From Motilibacter rhizosphaerae (GTDB lineage Bacteria > Actinomycetota > Actinomycetes > Motilibacterales > Motilibacteraceae): a DNA stretch of 64,000 nucleotides. Both the position numbers and the translations under genes were made by a program. The notes under the pieces were generated by a model. It searched no databases and was not told the origin of the DNA. It saw only the letters and a list, made by a program, of their open reading frames with translations. The stretch spans positions 1,127,776-1,191,775 of the forward strand of contig NZ_SGXD01000001.1 in the NCBI RefSeq assembly GCF_004216915.1, in the 5' to 3' direction. Of this stretch, positions 7,327 through 16,729 are shown one piece after another (position 1 is the stretch's first letter; every line of letters starts with the position of its first letter).

Positions 7327-9113
7327 GGGACCGGCAGGCCGAGGTGCCGGCAGAGGAACTCGAGCTCGAGGCGCATCTGCTTGACGCGCTCCTCCACGAC
7401 GAGCGAGCCGTGGCCCGCGTCGTAGCGGTAGAGCTCGTAGGCCTGGCCGCGCGCGTCGAGGGCGGCGAGGTAGTTCTCGATCTGCCGGATGGGGCAGCGC
7501 GGGTCGTTCTCGCCGGCGAGCACGAGCAGCGGCGCGGTGACGGCGTCGACGTAGGTGATCGGCGAGGACTCGCGGTAGCGCTCGGGCACCTCGGTCGGCG
7601 AGCCGCCGAACAGCGACCGGTCGAAGGCCTTCAGGGGCTCCATCTCGTCCTCGAAGGCCGCGACGTAGTCCGCGACCGGGACGGCGCCGACGCCCGCGGC
7701 CCAGAGGTCGGGGTAGCGGCCGAGGGCGAGCAGCGTGAGGTAGCCGCCCCACGACCCGCCCGACACGGCGGTGCGCGCGCCGTCGATCCGGCCGGCCCCG
7801 ACCAGCGCGTCGCGCACGGCGACGACGTCCTCGAGCTCGGTGGTGCCGACTCGGCCCTCGATGGCGTCGCGCCAGGCCGACCCGTAGCCCGTCGAGCCGC
7901 GGTAGTTGACCCGGACGACGGCGATGCCGGCGTCGACGTAGGCCGCGACGTCGGAGGCGAACGAGTCCGCGTCGTGCCAGGTCGGCCCACCGTGGATGAG
8001 CACGACCGCGGGGTGCGGACCCTCCCCGGTGGGCGCGGAGAGCAGCGCGTGGACCCGGCCGCCCGGCCCCTCGGCCCAGACGTCCTCGACCGGCACCGAC
8101 GGGGGGCACGGCGCCCCGGGCGGGGTGAGCACGACCTCCCCGCCGAGCCGGCGCACGACGCCGGGCTCCGCGGCCGAGGACCAGGAGTACTCGACGCCGT
8201 CGGGGCGCACGGTCGCCTCGCTCACGACGCCGCGCGGCACGTCGAGGCGCTCGAGGGCGCCGGTGGCGAGCTCGTAGCGGTAGAGCTCGTTGCGCGCGAG
8301 GTGCTCGTGCTCCACCAGCAGCGCCCGGCCGTCGAGGTACCACTGCGCGCCGACGTCGCCCGGCAGGTCGAGGACGATCTCGGTGGTGCTGCCGTTCGCG
8401 ACGTCCCACACGAGCAGCTCGTCGCGCCCGCGTCGCTCGTGCCCGACGAGCAGTCGCGTGTCCCCCATCAGCGGGGCGAAGCCGAGCGGGTGCAGGCCGC
8501 GCCCGGGCCCGTCGGAGAGCTCCGCGACCGTGCTCGCGTCGGACACCCGGATGACGCGGAGGTCGGGGTGGCGCGAGTCGCCGTCCTCGCTGTGGCCGAT
8601 GGTGAGCAGCGTGCCGTCCTCGCTGAGGTCGCCGACGAACGCGCTCTCCTCCGAGGCGTAGACCGTGCGCGGCCGCCGGCCCGGCTGGAGGACGCTGACC
8701 TCGGTGCCGTAGTCGTCGTCGGCGCGGCCGACCACCGCGAGGCCGCCGCGACCCAGCACGAGCCCCGCGGAGTACGCCGCTCCCAGCCCCGGCGCCGCGT
8801 CCTCGTCCGGGCCGCCCTCGAACGGCTGGCGGCGCCACACGCCGTACTCGTCGCCGTCGGTGTCGTCGAACCACCAGACCGCGTCGCCCTCGGGCGTCAG
8901 CGTCCCCTCCGCGGTGCCCTCGGGCCGGTCGGTCACCTGGCGGTGCGTGCCGGCGTCGCGGTCCCACGCGTAGAGCTCGTACGTCCCGGTCGGGTTGGCG
9001 AGGTAGAGGCAGCGGGCGGGCGCGTCCTGCGCCCAGTCCGGGAGGGAGACCCGGGCGGCGCGGAACCGCTGCTCCCACAGGGGCAGCGCCGTCAGGTCGG
9101 GGGAGTCGGTCAC
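7323..9113 (-). CDS. S9 family (prolyl oligopeptidase-like) serine peptidase
   Basis: A 596-residue protein with an N-terminal beta-propeller (~1-340) gating a C-terminal alpha/beta-hydrolase domain. The nucleophile Ser lies in SGGSWGGYLTL, the Asp in AGENDPRCPI, and the His in YDAGHGSLV. Such enzymes hydrolyse short peptides, usually in the cytoplasm; no signal peptide is seen. I set the start at GTG 9113 because the frame farther upstream runs antisense through the tRNA-Pro gene and is not protein-coding. It is followed by a coupled DinB-type gene. Confidence 0.88.
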   Translation of the reverse strand: MTDSPDLTALPLWEQRFRAARVSLPDWAQDAPARCLYLANPTGTYELYAWDRDAGTHRQVTDRPEGTAEGTLTPEGDAVWWFDDTDGDEYGVWRRQPFEGGPDEDAAPGLGAAYSAGLVLGRGGLAVVGRADDDYGTEVSVLQPGRRPRTVYASEESAFVGDLSEDGTLLTIGHSEDGDSRHPDLRVIRVSDASTVAELSDGPGRGLHPLGFAPLMGDTRLLVGHERRGRDELLVWDVANGSTTEIVLDLPGDVGAQWYLDGRALLVEHEHLARNELYRYELATGALERLDVPRGVVSEATVRPDGVEYSWSSAAEPGVVRRLGGEVVLTPPGAPCPPSVPVEDVWAEGPGGRVHALLSAPTGEGPHPAVVLIHGGPTWHDADSFASDVAAYVDAGIAVVRVNYRGSTGYGSAWRDAIEGRVGTTELEDVVAVRDALVGAGRIDGARTAVSGGSWGGYLTLLALGRYPDLWAAGVGAVPVADYVAAFEDEMEPLKAFDRSLFGGSPTEVPERYRESSPITYVDAVTAPLLVLAGENDPRCPIRQIENYLAALDARGQAYELYRYDAGHGSLVVEERVKQMRLELEFLCRHLGLPVP

Positions 9114-9144
9114 CCGCCCATTGGTAGCAGAGGGCGGGGACAGC

Positions 9145-9180
9145 AGACGGCCGGGGACCCTGGTGGGTCCCCGGCCGTCT
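9145..9180 (-). terminator. Terminator of tRNA-Pro
   Basis: A perfect 16-bp stem (9145-9160 with 9165-9180) with a TGGT loop lies directly downstream of the tRNA on the minus strand and before the start of the S9 peptidase gene. It should separate tRNA transcription from the peptidase operon. Confidence 0.85.
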
Positions 9181-9186
9181 CGCGCG

Positions 9187-9260
<74 letters not shown>

Positions 9261-9365
9261 GTGGAGCTCCCCGACGAGCAGAGCAAGGATAGCCCATGCG
9301 GAGGTGCGCTCGACCCCTCGTCGTGGGACGGCGACCGCGCCGGCGCGGCACGGGTGCGCGACTCC

Positions 9366-10655
9366 TCACGCCGGAGGGAGGGCTGGATCGGCCAGCAGGC
9401 CGTGCTCGTGCAGCAGGCTCGCGGCGTCGCGCAGGGCGGCGAACTCCAGGCCCGAGCGCTGCGCGACCTCGCGCAGCGGGGTGCTGCCGTCGGCTCCGCT
9501 GAGCACCCAGAGCAGCGCGAGCTCCCGTGCCTTGGCGTCGATGGTCGCGCCGATCTGGCGGTACAGCCCCCGGCGTCCGAGCTGGGGCTCGCCGTACGGG
9601 CTGGTGCTGCGCCAGCACCTGTCGTGCTCCAGCAGGTCGACGACGCCCTCGAGCACGCCGACCGACGCCGCGAGGCTCGCCCCGTCGATGAACGACAGGT
9701 CGTCCAGCGACGTGTGGTACTCGGGGTACTCCGCGTGCGTGGAGCGGCTCAGCCGTCCCACCGGGAGGTCGAACCCGGGCGAGCAGTACTGCCGCTCGTC
9801 GTAGCCGTAGGGGTCGAAGGCCCGCACCTCGTGCTCGACGCCCGCCGCCGCCAGCGCCGCGGGCACCACCTCGTCGATCCACCGCCCACCGCGGCGGCTC
9901 TGCTTGTAGACGAAGCGGGCCGGGTCGCCCAGCGCGGTCAGCACCATACCGGCGCGTACCCGGTCGGCCGCGTCGCGGTGGCGCGACAGCCAGACGATCG
10001 AGCCGATCGTGCCGGGGACGAACACGAACCGGTAGGTGAGCTCGCGCGGTGCGCTGAGCACGTGCTGGGCCAGGGCTGTCGCCGCGACGATGCCGGAGAC
10101 GTTGTCGTTGGCCTGCAGCGGGTGGCAGATGTGCGTACTGACCAGCACTTCGTCATCGGACCTGCCGGGCACGACGAGCTCGCCGTAGCTGAGCGACCCG
10201 GACGTGTGGTGCGTCGTGTCGATGTGCACGCGGTAGTCGCCGTCGGGCAGGTCGCGCACCACGTCGTACGCGAGGCAGAAGCCCCAGCGCTCCGTGTAGT
10301 AGGCGGTCCGGTAGGGCACGGCGTGCGGGCGGTCCTCGAGGGTGAACACGTGCTCGAGCAGCTCGTCCCTCGAGACGACACCGTCGTAGGAGACGCTGTA
10401 GCCCAGCAGCTGCAGGGGGTTCTCCGCGTAGTCGGCCAGGCGGGTGCCGTCCGGCGCCTCGAGCCAGGCCTCGCGGACCGACCACTCCGCCGGCACCGTC
10501 CAGTCGAGGGCGGGGGAGCCCGAGGGGACCTCGACCACGTCGAGGGGGATCCGGCGCCGCACGACCTCCAGCGTCTCGCGCGCACCGGGGCCGGTGATGC
10601 TGCGGGGGATCGGGAAGAGCTCCGCGGCCAGGGCCATGAGCTCCTCGGGGGTCAC
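9366..10655 (-). CDS. DUF4910 aminopeptidase-like (M28-type fold) protein
   Basis: A 429-residue protein of the DUF4910/aminopeptidase-like family. The N-terminus (ALAAELFPIPRSITGPG) is characteristic. Candidate metal ligands lie in HIDTTHHTSGS, STHICHPLQANDNVSG and later EYPEYHTSLDDLSF, the order seen in M28-type di-zinc peptidases. A C-terminal winged-helix-like segment (~355-420) ends the protein. It is cytoplasmic, with no signal peptide. Family members are often found in cell-surface polysaccharide clusters, with no agreed substrate. The GTG start overlaps the stop of the epimerase gene (10652-10655), so it is coupled to it and probably acts in the same pathway. Confidence 0.82.
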   Translation of the reverse strand: MTPEELMALAAELFPIPRSITGPGARETLEVVRRRIPLDVVEVPSGSPALDWTVPAEWSVREAWLEAPDGTRLADYAENPLQLLGYSVSYDGVVSRDELLEHVFTLEDRPHAVPYRTAYYTERWGFCLAYDVVRDLPDGDYRVHIDTTHHTSGSLSYGELVVPGRSDDEVLVSTHICHPLQANDNVSGIVAATALAQHVLSAPRELTYRFVFVPGTIGSIVWLSRHRDAADRVRAGMVLTALGDPARFVYKQSRRGGRWIDEVVPAALAAAGVEHEVRAFDPYGYDERQYCSPGFDLPVGRLSRSTHAEYPEYHTSLDDLSFIDGASLAASVGVLEGVVDLLEHDRCWRSTSPYGEPQLGRRGLYRQIGATIDAKARELALLWVLSGADGSTPLREVAQRSGLEFAALRDAASLLHEHGLLADPALPPA

Positions 10656-11596
10656 CGCGACACCCGCTCGCCCGCGGCGTGCCCCCGCGGCTCGGGCACG
10701 AGCGTGCGCGCCCAGGCGACGGTGCGCTGGAGACCCTCGTGGAGGTCGACCTCGGGCCGCCAGCCGAGGAGCTCCTGCGCAGGAGCCGGATCGGTGGCGA
10801 CGACCTGCTCCAGCGGGCGCACGTCGACGACGCCGAAGCGCGGCTGCAGCGGTGTGCCGAGGATGCGCACCACGTCGGCCACGAGGTCGGCCACGGTGGT
10901 GAGCACGCCGGTCCCGATGTCGATGGTGCGTCCCGGCGCGACGGGTGACTCGCCGGCGGCGCGGTACGCCGCGGCGACGTCGTCGACGAAGACCCAGTCG
11001 CACGGGCGCGCACCGCTGCTCAGCTGCGGCTCCTCACCGCGCAGCAGGGAGAGGATGACGTAGGGCACGAGCTTGCGGAGGTCGCGCTGCCCGGGCCCGT
11101 AGGTCATGTTGGGGCGCACGGTGACCACGGGCAGGTCGAACAGCGCGGAGTACATCCGCGCGTAGGCGCTCGCGGCCCACTTCGACGCACCGTACGGCGA
11201 GGGTGGGACGGGCAGCGCGTCCCCGCCGGCCGGCTCCTCCAGCGCCGAGCCGCTGAGCACCAGCCGTGCGATGCCGAGCCGGTCGACGGCCTCGAGCAGG
11301 GAGACCGTGACGAGGAGGTTCTCCACCAGGGTCGGGCGCACGAGCTCGCGCGTACGCGCTCCGTCCACCTTCGCGGCGAGGTGGTGCACCACATGCGGTC
11401 GCACCGAGGTCAGCACGCGGTCGAGCGCTGGTGCGTCAGCCAGGTCGCACCGCCACCAGGTGACGGCGTCCTCGGGCGGGTGCTCCTCGCGCGAGACCGC
11501 GTGCACGTCGTCGCCCTGCTGCACGAGCTGGGCCACGAGTCGCGACCCGATCATGCCGGTGGCTCCGGTGACCAGGACCGTACGCGGTTCAGCCAT
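10652..11596 (-). CDS. NAD-dependent epimerase/dehydratase (extended SDR)
   Basis: A 314-residue extended short-chain dehydrogenase of the nucleotide-sugar type. The Rossmann motif is VTGATGMIGSRL at the N-terminus. The active site reads SGSALEE then PYGASKWAASAY, giving the Tyr-x3-Lys pair, and VRPNMTYGPGQRD is the usual sugar-nucleotide-binding region. It probably epimerises, dehydrates or reduces an NDP-sugar in the cytoplasm. It is the first gene of a minus-strand pair with the DUF4910 protein and is divergent from the methyltransferase at 11967. Substrate unknown. Confidence 0.85.
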   Translation of the reverse strand: MAEPRTVLVTGATGMIGSRLVAQLVQQGDDVHAVSREEHPPEDAVTWWRCDLADAPALDRVLTSVRPHVVHHLAAKVDGARTRELVRPTLVENLLVTVSLLEAVDRLGIARLVLSGSALEEPAGGDALPVPPSPYGASKWAASAYARMYSALFDLPVVTVRPNMTYGPGQRDLRKLVPYVILSLLRGEEPQLSSGARPCDWVFVDDVAAAYRAAGESPVAPGRTIDIGTGVLTTVADLVADVVRILGTPLQPRFGVVDVRPLEQVVATDPAPAQELLGWRPEVDLHEGLQRTVAWARTLVPEPRGHAAGERVSR

Positions 11597-11966
11597 GGCA
11601 CTCCCCGGTCGAGGCCGCGCGGGCAGCCACCTGTCGCAAGACCGGGACCGTCACGGCACGTCCCGACAGCGAGATCGTAGGTGCCGCAGCGGATCTTCCG
11701 GGTGGGTTTGCACGGAAAGCCACCCCGCAACGGCCGTTTCGGTGAACTCCGTGACAGCGGTGCTCGTGGGGTGCTCTACTCGGACCAGATGCCCGGGGGG
11801 AGGGCTGAGTCGGGACACCGCCTGGTCCCGCGCGCGTGACGACGGTGTCCGCGGCCTGCGCCGATCGCCGTACGGCGTGCAGGATCCGCCTCTCGTCATC
11901 TGTGCGTGCTGCTCCCCGCGTCCGCGGTCGTGGACGTGCCTGGATGACGAGGAAGGCTGATCCGAC
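11597..11966. other. Divergent intergenic region of the sugar-type island
   Basis: 370 bases between the divergent epimerase and methyltransferase genes. I see no coding region. It should hold both promoters; around 11700-11770 the sequence is less GC-rich than the surroundings, which is the likeliest promoter zone. The only clear signal is the GAGGAAGG near 11949-11956 before the methyltransferase start. Confidence 0.4.
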
Positions 11967-13367
11967 GTGACGACTCCGCCAGCCTGCGACCCCTGCCGGT
12001 CCTGCGGTGGCACCACCAGTGTGAGGCCCTTCCTCGATCTCGGGCTCTCCCCGGTAGCCAACACCCTCGTGCGCGACGCGCAGCAGAGCCGCGAGCTGCC
12101 GCAGTTCCCGCTGGTCGTCGGCTTCTGCGAGTCGTGCGCCCTGGTGCAGCTCACGCAGACGAGCCCCGACATCGAGCTGTTCGACGCGGAGTACCCCTAC
12201 TTCTCGTCGTTCAGCGACGAGCTGCTGCGCCACAGCAAGGAGCACGTCGACCTGCTGCTCGCGGAGCACTCCCTCGACGAGCGGTCCCTCGTGGTCGAGG
12301 TGGCGAGCAATGACGGATACCTGCTGCGCGGCTTCGCGGGCACCGGAGTGCGCGTGGTCGGCGTCGAGCCCACCCCCGAGCCCGCCGCGGCTGCGCGCGC
12401 GATCGGCATCCCGACAGTGGAGGCGTTCTTCGGCGTGCAGACCGCCGAGCAGCTGGTCGCCGAGCACGGGAACGCCGACGTCGTCATCGCGAAGAACGTC
12501 ATGGCACATGTGCCCGAGCTCAACGACTTCGTGGCCGGGCTCGCCGTGCTCGTGTCCGACACCGGCACGGTCGAGATCGAGAACCCCGGGGTGCGCTACC
12601 TCGTCGACAGCACCGAGTTCGACACCGTCTACCACGAGCACTTCTGCTACTTCTCGACGATCGCCGTGCAGGCTCTCCTGCTGCGCCACGGGCTGCACCT
12701 CAACGACGTCGTGGTCTTCCCCGACCTGCACGGCGGCACGCTGCGCTGGGTCGGCTCGCGCACGCCCGGGCTCACCGAGCGCGCTGCGCGGGTGCTGCAG
12801 GAGGAGCGGGAGGCCGGGCTGGACTCCTTCGCCTACTACGCGGACTTCAGTGCACGCGTGCAGGCGCTGGCCACGGACCTGCGCCGGATGCTGGAGGAGG
12901 CGCGGGCCCAGGGGGCTCGCGTCGCGGCGTACGGCGCGGCCGCGAAGGGCGTGACACTGCTGAGCTTCTGCGGCATCGGCGACGACATGATCGAGTTCGT
13001 CGTCGACCGCAACCCGCACAAGATCGGCAAGTTCATGCCGGGGACGGGCATCCCCATCCTGCCCGTGGAGGCCCTCAGCGAGCGCCACCCCGACGTCGCT
13101 CTCGTCCTCGCGTGGAACTTCGCCACGGAGATCGTCGCGCAGCAGGCGGAGTTCCGCCAGCAGGGTGGCCGTTTCCTCGTCCCGATCCCTGCGCCCCGCT
13201 ACGTCGGGGGCGAGGCCCACGTCCCGGCTCCCTCGTCGTCGACGCGCCTGTTCTCGGGCGACAGCGCCCGGGTGCATGCCGTGATCGCCAGTCTCGTCGT
13301 CCTGGGCTCGCGCTCCACCGAGGTCGTGCGCTGGGCACCGCACCTGCGAGCGGCCCTGCGGGGCTGA
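11967..13367 (+). CDS. SAM-dependent methyltransferase, sugar C-methyltransferase type
   Basis: A 466-residue protein with the three-part layout of deoxysugar C-methyltransferases (TylC3/NovU type). An N-terminal zinc-binding domain has CRSCGG at ~9-14 and CESC near 52-55. A central SAM domain contains VVEVASNDGYLLRGF and VVGVEP, then the family motif YHEHFCYFS. The C-terminal domain has AAYGAAAKGVTLL. Such enzymes methylate C3 or related carbons of keto-deoxysugar nucleotides. It is a single gene divergent from the epimerase/DUF4910 pair; together the three suggest a small modified-sugar pathway. Start GTG with a GAGGAAGG upstream. Confidence 0.85.
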   Translation: MTTPPACDPCRSCGGTTSVRPFLDLGLSPVANTLVRDAQQSRELPQFPLVVGFCESCALVQLTQTSPDIELFDAEYPYFSSFSDELLRHSKEHVDLLLAEHSLDERSLVVEVASNDGYLLRGFAGTGVRVVGVEPTPEPAAAARAIGIPTVEAFFGVQTAEQLVAEHGNADVVIAKNVMAHVPELNDFVAGLAVLVSDTGTVEIENPGVRYLVDSTEFDTVYHEHFCYFSTIAVQALLLRHGLHLNDVVVFPDLHGGTLRWVGSRTPGLTERAARVLQEEREAGLDSFAYYADFSARVQALATDLRRMLEEARAQGARVAAYGAAAKGVTLLSFCGIGDDMIEFVVDRNPHKIGKFMPGTGIPILPVEALSERHPDVALVLAWNFATEIVAQQAEFRQQGGRFLVPIPAPRYVGGEAHVPAPSSSTRLFSGDSARVHAVIASLVVLGSRSTEVVRWAPHLRAALRG

Positions 13368-13373
13368 ACCGGC

Positions 13374-14300
13374 TCAGCCCAGCGGCTCCTGCGCGGTCAG
13401 CGTCAGCAGCGTCGCCTCCGGCGGGCAGGCGAACCGGAACCGGACGTACGGCGAGGTGCCGAGCCCGGCGGACACGTGCAGCCGGGCGCTGCCCCAGCGG
13501 CTGAGCCCGCGCGCCTGGGACTTCGGCAGGTCGCAGTTCGCGACGAGCGCGGCCGGCGAGAACGGGATGCGCAGCTGCCCGCCGTGGGTGTGCCCGGCGA
13601 GGATGAGCCCGGCCCCGTCGTGCGCCATCGCGTCGAGCACCCGCTGGTACGGCGCGTGCGCCACCCCGAGCGTGAGGTCGGCCGACGGGTCGGCGGGGCC
13701 GGCGACGTCGGCGTAGCGGTCCCTGTTGATGTGCGGGTCGTCGACGCCGACGAGCTCGAGGTCGCGTCCGTCCACCCGCAGCCGGCCGCGGGCGTTGGTG
13801 AGGTCCACCCAGCCCGCGGCGGTGAGCCCGGTGCGTAGGTCCTCCGTCGGCAGCGGCTCGCCCTTCCACTCCTCGCCGGGCTTCAGGTCGTGCGCGCTGC
13901 CGGTGGTGTGGAAGTAGGCGAAGGGGTTGCGCGGCGTCGGGGCGAAGTAGTCGTTGGAGCCCATGACGAACGCGCCCGGCAGCTCGAGCAGCGGGCCGAG
14001 CGCGTCGAGCACGGCGGGGATCGAGCGCGCTCCCGCGAGGTTGTCACCCGTGTCGATGACGACGTCCGGCTCGAGCCCCGCCAGGTGCTGCACCCACGCG
14101 ATCTTCTTGCGCTGCTGCGGCAGCAGGTGCAGGTCGGAGAGGTGGAGCAGCCTCAGGGGGCGCTGCCCGGCCGGCAGGACGGGCACCGTGACGCGGCGCA
14201 GGCGGTAGGAGCGCGCCTCCACCGCGGAGTACGCGAGTCCTGCTCCCGCGCAGGCGCCGAGGCCCAGTCCCCCGCGGAGGACGCGCCGAGCCGCCGTCAC
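13374..14300 (-). CDS. Metallophosphoesterase, membrane-anchored
   Basis: A 308-residue calcineurin-type phosphoesterase. The N-terminal ~25 residues form a signal anchor (GLGLGACAGAGLAYSAVEA). Metal-binding motifs are in order: HLSDLHL, DVVIDTGDNLAG, GSNDYF (variant of GNHD with Asn-Asp retained and His replaced by Asn), and LAGHTHGGQ. The role is unknown; relatives sit beside ponA2 in many actinobacteria (Rv3683 in M. tuberculosis), which suggests work at the envelope. The GTG start overlaps the PBP stop (14297-14300), so the pair is coupled. Converges with the methyltransferase gene. Confidence 0.87.
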   Translation of the reverse strand: MTAARRVLRGGLGLGACAGAGLAYSAVEARSYRLRRVTVPVLPAGQRPLRLLHLSDLHLLPQQRKKIAWVQHLAGLEPDVVIDTGDNLAGARSIPAVLDALGPLLELPGAFVMGSNDYFAPTPRNPFAYFHTTGSAHDLKPGEEWKGEPLPTEDLRTGLTAAGWVDLTNARGRLRVDGRDLELVGVDDPHINRDRYADVAGPADPSADLTLGVAHAPYQRVLDAMAHDGAGLILAGHTHGGQLRIPFSPAALVANCDLPKSQARGLSRWGSARLHVSAGLGTSPYVRFRFACPPEATLLTLTAQEPLG

Positions 14301-16729
14301 CGACCGGCGCCCGGCGAGGGCTTGGGGTTCGGTCCGCCCGTCGCGCCCGGCTTCGGGGTGCTGCCGCCGCTGCCGCCCTTGCCCGGCTTGCTCGGCGTCG
14401 CCGGCGACGTCGTGCCCGGGGAGGGCGACGGGTCCGAACCGCTGCCGCCCTTGCCGTCACCCTTGCCCGAGCCCTTGCCCGACCCGCAGCTCGTCGTCAG
14501 GTCGCCGATGCTCTTGATCGAGGTCGTGGTGCAGCCGCTGCCGCCGAAGCCGTTGGCCGCGGTGAAGCTCGGCGCGTAGGAGCCGCCGAGGAAGAACCTG
14601 CCCAGTGGTGCCTTGAAGTTGCTGTCGGGCAGCTTCGCCGCCTCGATCGCGGCACCCACGGTGTCGTGCCACATCGGCGCCGGGAGGTTCATGCCGCGCA
14701 CCTCGCCGTAGGTCGTGCCGCCGATCTTCTTGCCCGACAGGCGGTAGCCGCCCTTCGGGGGACTCGGGTCCCAGACGGTCGCCGAGCCGACGAGGCTCGC
14801 GGTGTAGCCCATGAACCACGCCTGCTGGCGGCCCTGCGTGGTGCCGGTCTTGCCGGCGACGTCCTGGCCGGGGATGGAGGCGAGCCTGCCCGAGCCGCCG
14901 GTGACGACGCCGCGCAGCAGGTAGTTCATGGCGTCCGCGACCTCGGGGTCGAGGACCTGCTTGCAGGCCGGCTTCCCCTTGGTCAGGTCGAACGGGTTGC
15001 CCTTGCGGTCGGTCACCTTGAGGAAGGGGTAGGCCGGGCAGAACTTCCCGCGGGCCGGGAACGTCGCGTACGCCGCGGCGAGGTCGAGCGGCGCGATGTT
15101 GTTGGTGCCGAGGGTGAACGACTGGATCTGCTGCAGCGGCTCGGCGTCCGGCGTGTCCGCGCGGAAGACGCCCATCTGCTGCGCCAGCGTCGCGGGGCCG
15201 CAGAGCCCGACCTTCTGCTGCAGCTGGATGAAGTACGTGTTGATGGAGTTCTGCGTAGCCGTGCGCAGGTCGAACGTCCCCTGCTCGCTGAGGCTCTCGT
15301 TGCCGGGGAACTTGCCGTTCTGGCCGTAGCCCGTGGCGTAGCCCGGCTTGCCGTCCACGCAGGTCTTCATCGGCTTGACCGACTTGAGCACGGCCGGCGA
15401 GTAGATCTTGTAGCCGAAGCCGACGCCCAGCTCCTTGAGGTGGCTCAGCGCGTAGGCCGCGACGAAGGCCTTGAAGGTCGACCCGGCCTGCGTGCCGATC
15501 GATCCCGAGAGCCGGTGGTTGAGCGCGAGGTTGACCTTGGTCGCGGTGTCCTGCTTGTTCTTGTCCCCGTAGGCCTTGCTGATGACGATGCCGCGGACGT
15601 AGCCCGTGCCCGGCTCGACCATCGTCACGACGCCGGCGGCCTGGTCGGTCGGGTAGACCCACTTGGCCATGCCGGTCTGCGCGGCCTCCTGCATCGTCGG
15701 GTCGAGCGTGGTGACGATGGTGAGCCCGCTCGTGTAGAGCCGCCGCTGGCGCTGGGCCAGCGTGGCGCCGAACGTCGTGTCCTGCAGGAAGTAGCGCTTG
15801 GCGTAGTCGCAGAACCACGCGAACTCCGGCTTGGCCGCCTCGCACTCCTGCTTGGGCACGCGCTGGTGGAGGTCGAGGCTCACCGGCCGCTTCTTCGCCC
15901 GGTCGGCCTGCGCCTGCGTGAGGTACTTCGGCACCATGCTCTGCAGCACGACGTTGCGCCGCGCCTCGGCGGCCGCCGGGTGCTTGATGGGGTCGGTCGC
16001 GTTGGGCCGCTGCACCAGGCCGGCGAGCAGCGCGGCCTGGGTGATGCTGAGGTCCACCGCGTTGACGCGGAAGTAGCGCTGCGCCGCCGCCTGCACGCCG
16101 TACGCCCCGGCGCCGTAGTAGGCGATGTTGAGGTAGCTCGTGAGGATCTGCTGCTTGGACTGCGTGTTGTCGAGCGTGATCGCCAGGCGCAGCTCGCGCA
16201 GCTTGCGGTCCACGGTCTCGGCGGTCGCCGCCTGCTCGGCCTTGTCGTCGCCGCGCTGCTGGGCCGCGTAGACCAGGGCGAGCTTCACGTACTGCTGCTC
16301 GAGGGTCGAGGCGCCCTGCGTGCCGCCGCCGGAGGCGTTGTTGACCAGCGCGCGGAGCATGCCCCGCAGGTCCGCGCCGCCGTGCTCGAAGAAGCGGTTG
16401 TCCTCGATGGAGACCTGCGCCTTCCACATCCAGGGCGAGATCTTGGCGTAGGGGACGATCTGCCGGTCCTGGGTGAAGAACTTCGCGATCAGCGTCTTGC
16501 CGTCGTCGGCGTACATCGTCGTCGAGGCGGGCGGCGTGCTCACCGTGAAGTCCGAGGGCAGGTCCTCGAACTGCTGCGCGCCGGTCCGGGCGGCGAAGCC
16601 CGCGGCGCCGGCCAGCGGCAGCGCCAGCCCGGCCAGGAGGACGCCGGACACGGCGCTCAGCACGACGAGGACGACGAGGCGGCGCACGAGGCTGGTCCCC
16701 TGGACCAGCCCCTGCCAGAGGGCGGACAT
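14297..16729 (-). CDS. ponA2: Bifunctional class A penicillin-binding protein (PonA2-type)
   Basis: 810 residues: one N-terminal membrane helix (~15-45), a GT51 glycosyltransferase domain with catalytic Glu109 in SIEDNRFFEHGG and QGASTLEQQYVK, then a transpeptidase domain with Ser417-x2-Lys420 (AGSTFK), SINTY as the SxN motif and GKTGTT. It polymerises and cross-links peptidoglycan outside the membrane. The C-terminus is a ~80-residue Gly/Ser/Pro/Lys tail rather than a PASTA domain, unlike mycobacterial PonA2 as I recall it. Divergent from the WhiB gene and coupled to a metallophosphoesterase, the arrangement known for ponA2. Confidence 0.92.
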   Translation of the reverse strand: MSALWQGLVQGTSLVRRLVVLVVLSAVSGVLLAGLALPLAGAAGFAARTGAQQFEDLPSDFTVSTPPASTTMYADDGKTLIAKFFTQDRQIVPYAKISPWMWKAQVSIEDNRFFEHGGADLRGMLRALVNNASGGGTQGASTLEQQYVKLALVYAAQQRGDDKAEQAATAETVDRKLRELRLAITLDNTQSKQQILTSYLNIAYYGAGAYGVQAAAQRYFRVNAVDLSITQAALLAGLVQRPNATDPIKHPAAAEARRNVVLQSMVPKYLTQAQADRAKKRPVSLDLHQRVPKQECEAAKPEFAWFCDYAKRYFLQDTTFGATLAQRQRRLYTSGLTIVTTLDPTMQEAAQTGMAKWVYPTDQAAGVVTMVEPGTGYVRGIVISKAYGDKNKQDTATKVNLALNHRLSGSIGTQAGSTFKAFVAAYALSHLKELGVGFGYKIYSPAVLKSVKPMKTCVDGKPGYATGYGQNGKFPGNESLSEQGTFDLRTATQNSINTYFIQLQQKVGLCGPATLAQQMGVFRADTPDAEPLQQIQSFTLGTNNIAPLDLAAAYATFPARGKFCPAYPFLKVTDRKGNPFDLTKGKPACKQVLDPEVADAMNYLLRGVVTGGSGRLASIPGQDVAGKTGTTQGRQQAWFMGYTASLVGSATVWDPSPPKGGYRLSGKKIGGTTYGEVRGMNLPAPMWHDTVGAAIEAAKLPDSNFKAPLGRFFLGGSYAPSFTAANGFGGSGCTTTSIKSIGDLTTSCGSGKGSGKGDGKGGSGSDPSPSPGTTSPATPSKPGKGGSGGSTPKPGATGGPNPKPSPGAGR

